A stretch of DNA of 6,530 nucleotides, taken from positions 1 to 6,530 of the forward strand of contig JAJYAH010000407.1 of NCBI GenBank assembly GCA_021779635.1. The letters run 5' to 3'. The position numbers and the translations under genes were made by a program. Source of the stretch: Pseudomonadota bacterium (lineage in GTDB: Bacteria; Pseudomonadota; Alphaproteobacteria; Rhizobiales; Xanthobacteraceae). Under the pieces are notes generated by a model, which was given only the letters and a program-made list of their open reading frames with translations, made no database searches and was not told the DNA's origin. Of this stretch, positions 5,762 to 6,530 are shown piece by piece; position 1 is the first letter of the stretch, and the number at the start of each line of letters is the position of its first letter.

Positions 5762-6530
5762 CGATCTTTTGGAGCACGCTCCGCGTGGCCCATGGCAGGT
5801 TGCCGCGAACGATCAGTTCGTTCTCGACGATCACGGGTATGCTGCCCCCGTTATCGCGGAAGCTCGCAATCTCAGAGTCCGCCGGGTGATCCGTGGTCAA
5901 GGGGCCGGAAAGAGCGATGACGTATCTGCCGGTAGTCGTAGTCGCCATGATGGGAGCAGTCAGCGTGCCCGCCGGCGCGGCGAACGGGGCGTTCAACTCG
6001 AACTGAACACCGCCGACACCTTGCCGCAACAGGTCGTAGAACAAAAACTCGGTCGATGTTCTAAGACGGTCGGCGTTGAATTCCGGCTGCTCGCCATTGA
6101 GAAGGTATTCAAGCAATTGAGCGCCGACATGGCGGTCTAGCAGGCCGTGCTCGAATTTGTTCTTGAAGCTTCTCAGACAGCGGTAGCAGGACGCATCGCA
6201 ATTGGCAGGGCATGTTTTCATCAGATAGAGCGCGCGTTGAAACAGCTCCACGCCCCGGTCAGAAAGCTGGCTCGAGAAGCCGGCGCCACCGGGCAACGTG
6301 TCATAGAGGAATATCTCGGCCTCGAGGCCGCTGGTTCCTCCCGGCGTAAGCGCAGGCCGAAACTCAGCCATAAGCTCGCCCGATTCGATTTCAAGCAACT
6401 GGCACGCCGCCTTCGCCAGGGCTTCATCTATAGCGAGCTCCGACGCGACGTGCCTTCGTTCGACTGCGGCGTGGCAAGCAAGATGGCAAGTCAATGATCT
6501 AACAGCTGATCGAGCGCTCGCAGGACGAGA
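5751..6530 (-). CDS. DUF1998 (DrmB/MrfA-like) protein, C-terminal part
   Basis: The frame is open from the right edge to TGA 5751-5753 (259 codons). Numbering from the TTG at 6494: residues 20-50 (LAIDEALAKAACQLLEIESG and on to AEFRPALT) lead into IFLYDTLPGGAGF (61-73), a hallmark of DUF1998, then a cysteine cluster C95, C99, C103, C106 (CPANCDASCYRCL) that should bind a metal, then FEHGLLDRHVGAQLLEYLL. DUF1998 is found in DrmB of the DISARM anti-phage system and at the C-terminus of MrfA/YprA-type helicases; which applies cannot be told without the upstream part. A further 110 residues after the cysteines form an extra domain I do not recognise. The N-terminal 20 residues look unlike the family, and another frame ends here at TGA 6491-6493 overlapping the TTG (TTGA), so either the gene continues beyond the edge, it starts at TTG 6494, or a frameshift lies near 6445. 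Full DrmB proteins are much longer. Confidence 0.75.
   Translation of the reverse strand, partial: SRPASARSAVRSLTCHLACHAAVERRHVASELAIDEALAKAACQLLEIESGELMAEFRPALTPGGTSGLEAEIFLYDTLPGGAGFSSQLSDRGVELFQRALYLMKTCPANCDASCYRCLRSFKNKFEHGLLDRHVGAQLLEYLLNGEQPEFNADRLRTSTEFLFYDLLRQGVGGVQFELNAPFAAPAGTLTAPIMATTTTGRYVIALSGPLTTDHPADSEIASFRDNGGSIPVIVENELIVRGNLPWATRSVLQKIGVQ

Noticed and set aside
5285..5920. Plus-strand 211-codon frame opposite the helicase gene
   Set aside because: Antisense shadow of the NERD domain coding region in high-GC DNA; no motif of its own.
1..6530. CRISPR array or tandem repeat array
   Set aside because: No regularly spaced direct repeats were seen on reading through; the only clear repeats are the IS630 terminal repeats.

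Overview
The window is GC-rich bacterial DNA, probably from an alphaproteobacterium. Acetobacteraceae is my best guess, from the style of the small proline-rich lipoprotein and the IS256/IS630-type transposase remnants; no rRNA, housekeeping gene or other firm taxonomic marker is present. It looks like an accessory region in which a defence-type operon meets a patch of mobile-element debris.

Left part (1-600, + strand): the last codons of an unidentified gene, a candidate terminator, and a complete small gene for a proline-rich lipoprotein, followed by a short hairpin with a T-run. Middle (about 600-1840): a graveyard of transposase fragments on the minus strand, namely the N-terminal part of an IS256-family transposase, itself internally damaged, abutting the N-terminal part of an IS630-family transposase. 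After these come about 650 bases with no convincing gene, including an AT-rich islet. Then an intact IS630-family insertion sequence (1842-2943) with 26-bp inverted repeats, a TA duplication and a full DDE transposase.

Right part (2929-6530, all minus strand, so transcription enters from the right edge): a tightly packed three-gene cassette. In order of transcription it encodes (i) the C-terminal part of a DUF1998 protein of the DrmB/MrfA kind with a four-cysteine cluster, (ii) a large NERD-like nuclease fused to a UvrD/Rep-type SF1 helicase, and (iii) a PIN-like putative nuclease. The first two reading frames overlap by 11 nt, or are 28 nt apart if the downstream ATG of the helicase is used; the second and third are 31 nt apart. 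DUF1998 proteins are DISARM components (DrmB), and NERD, SF1 helicase and PIN modules recur in prokaryotic defence loci, so I infer the tail of a DISARM-like or related anti-mobile-element operon in which the usual DrmC phospholipase-D nuclease is not seen and two other putative nucleases occupy its place. The upstream genes that would settle this lie outside the window.

The most striking detail is the join between the two halves. The IS630 element landed at a TA inside the penultimate stretch of the PIN gene. Joining the flanks in silico shows that the ancestral protein would have ended ...GSVL-TAET-stop, whereas it now ends ...GSVL-LTSR-stop, with the last four residues and the stop codon supplied by the IS inverted repeat. 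Length is unchanged (261 aa), so the operon was probably not inactivated.
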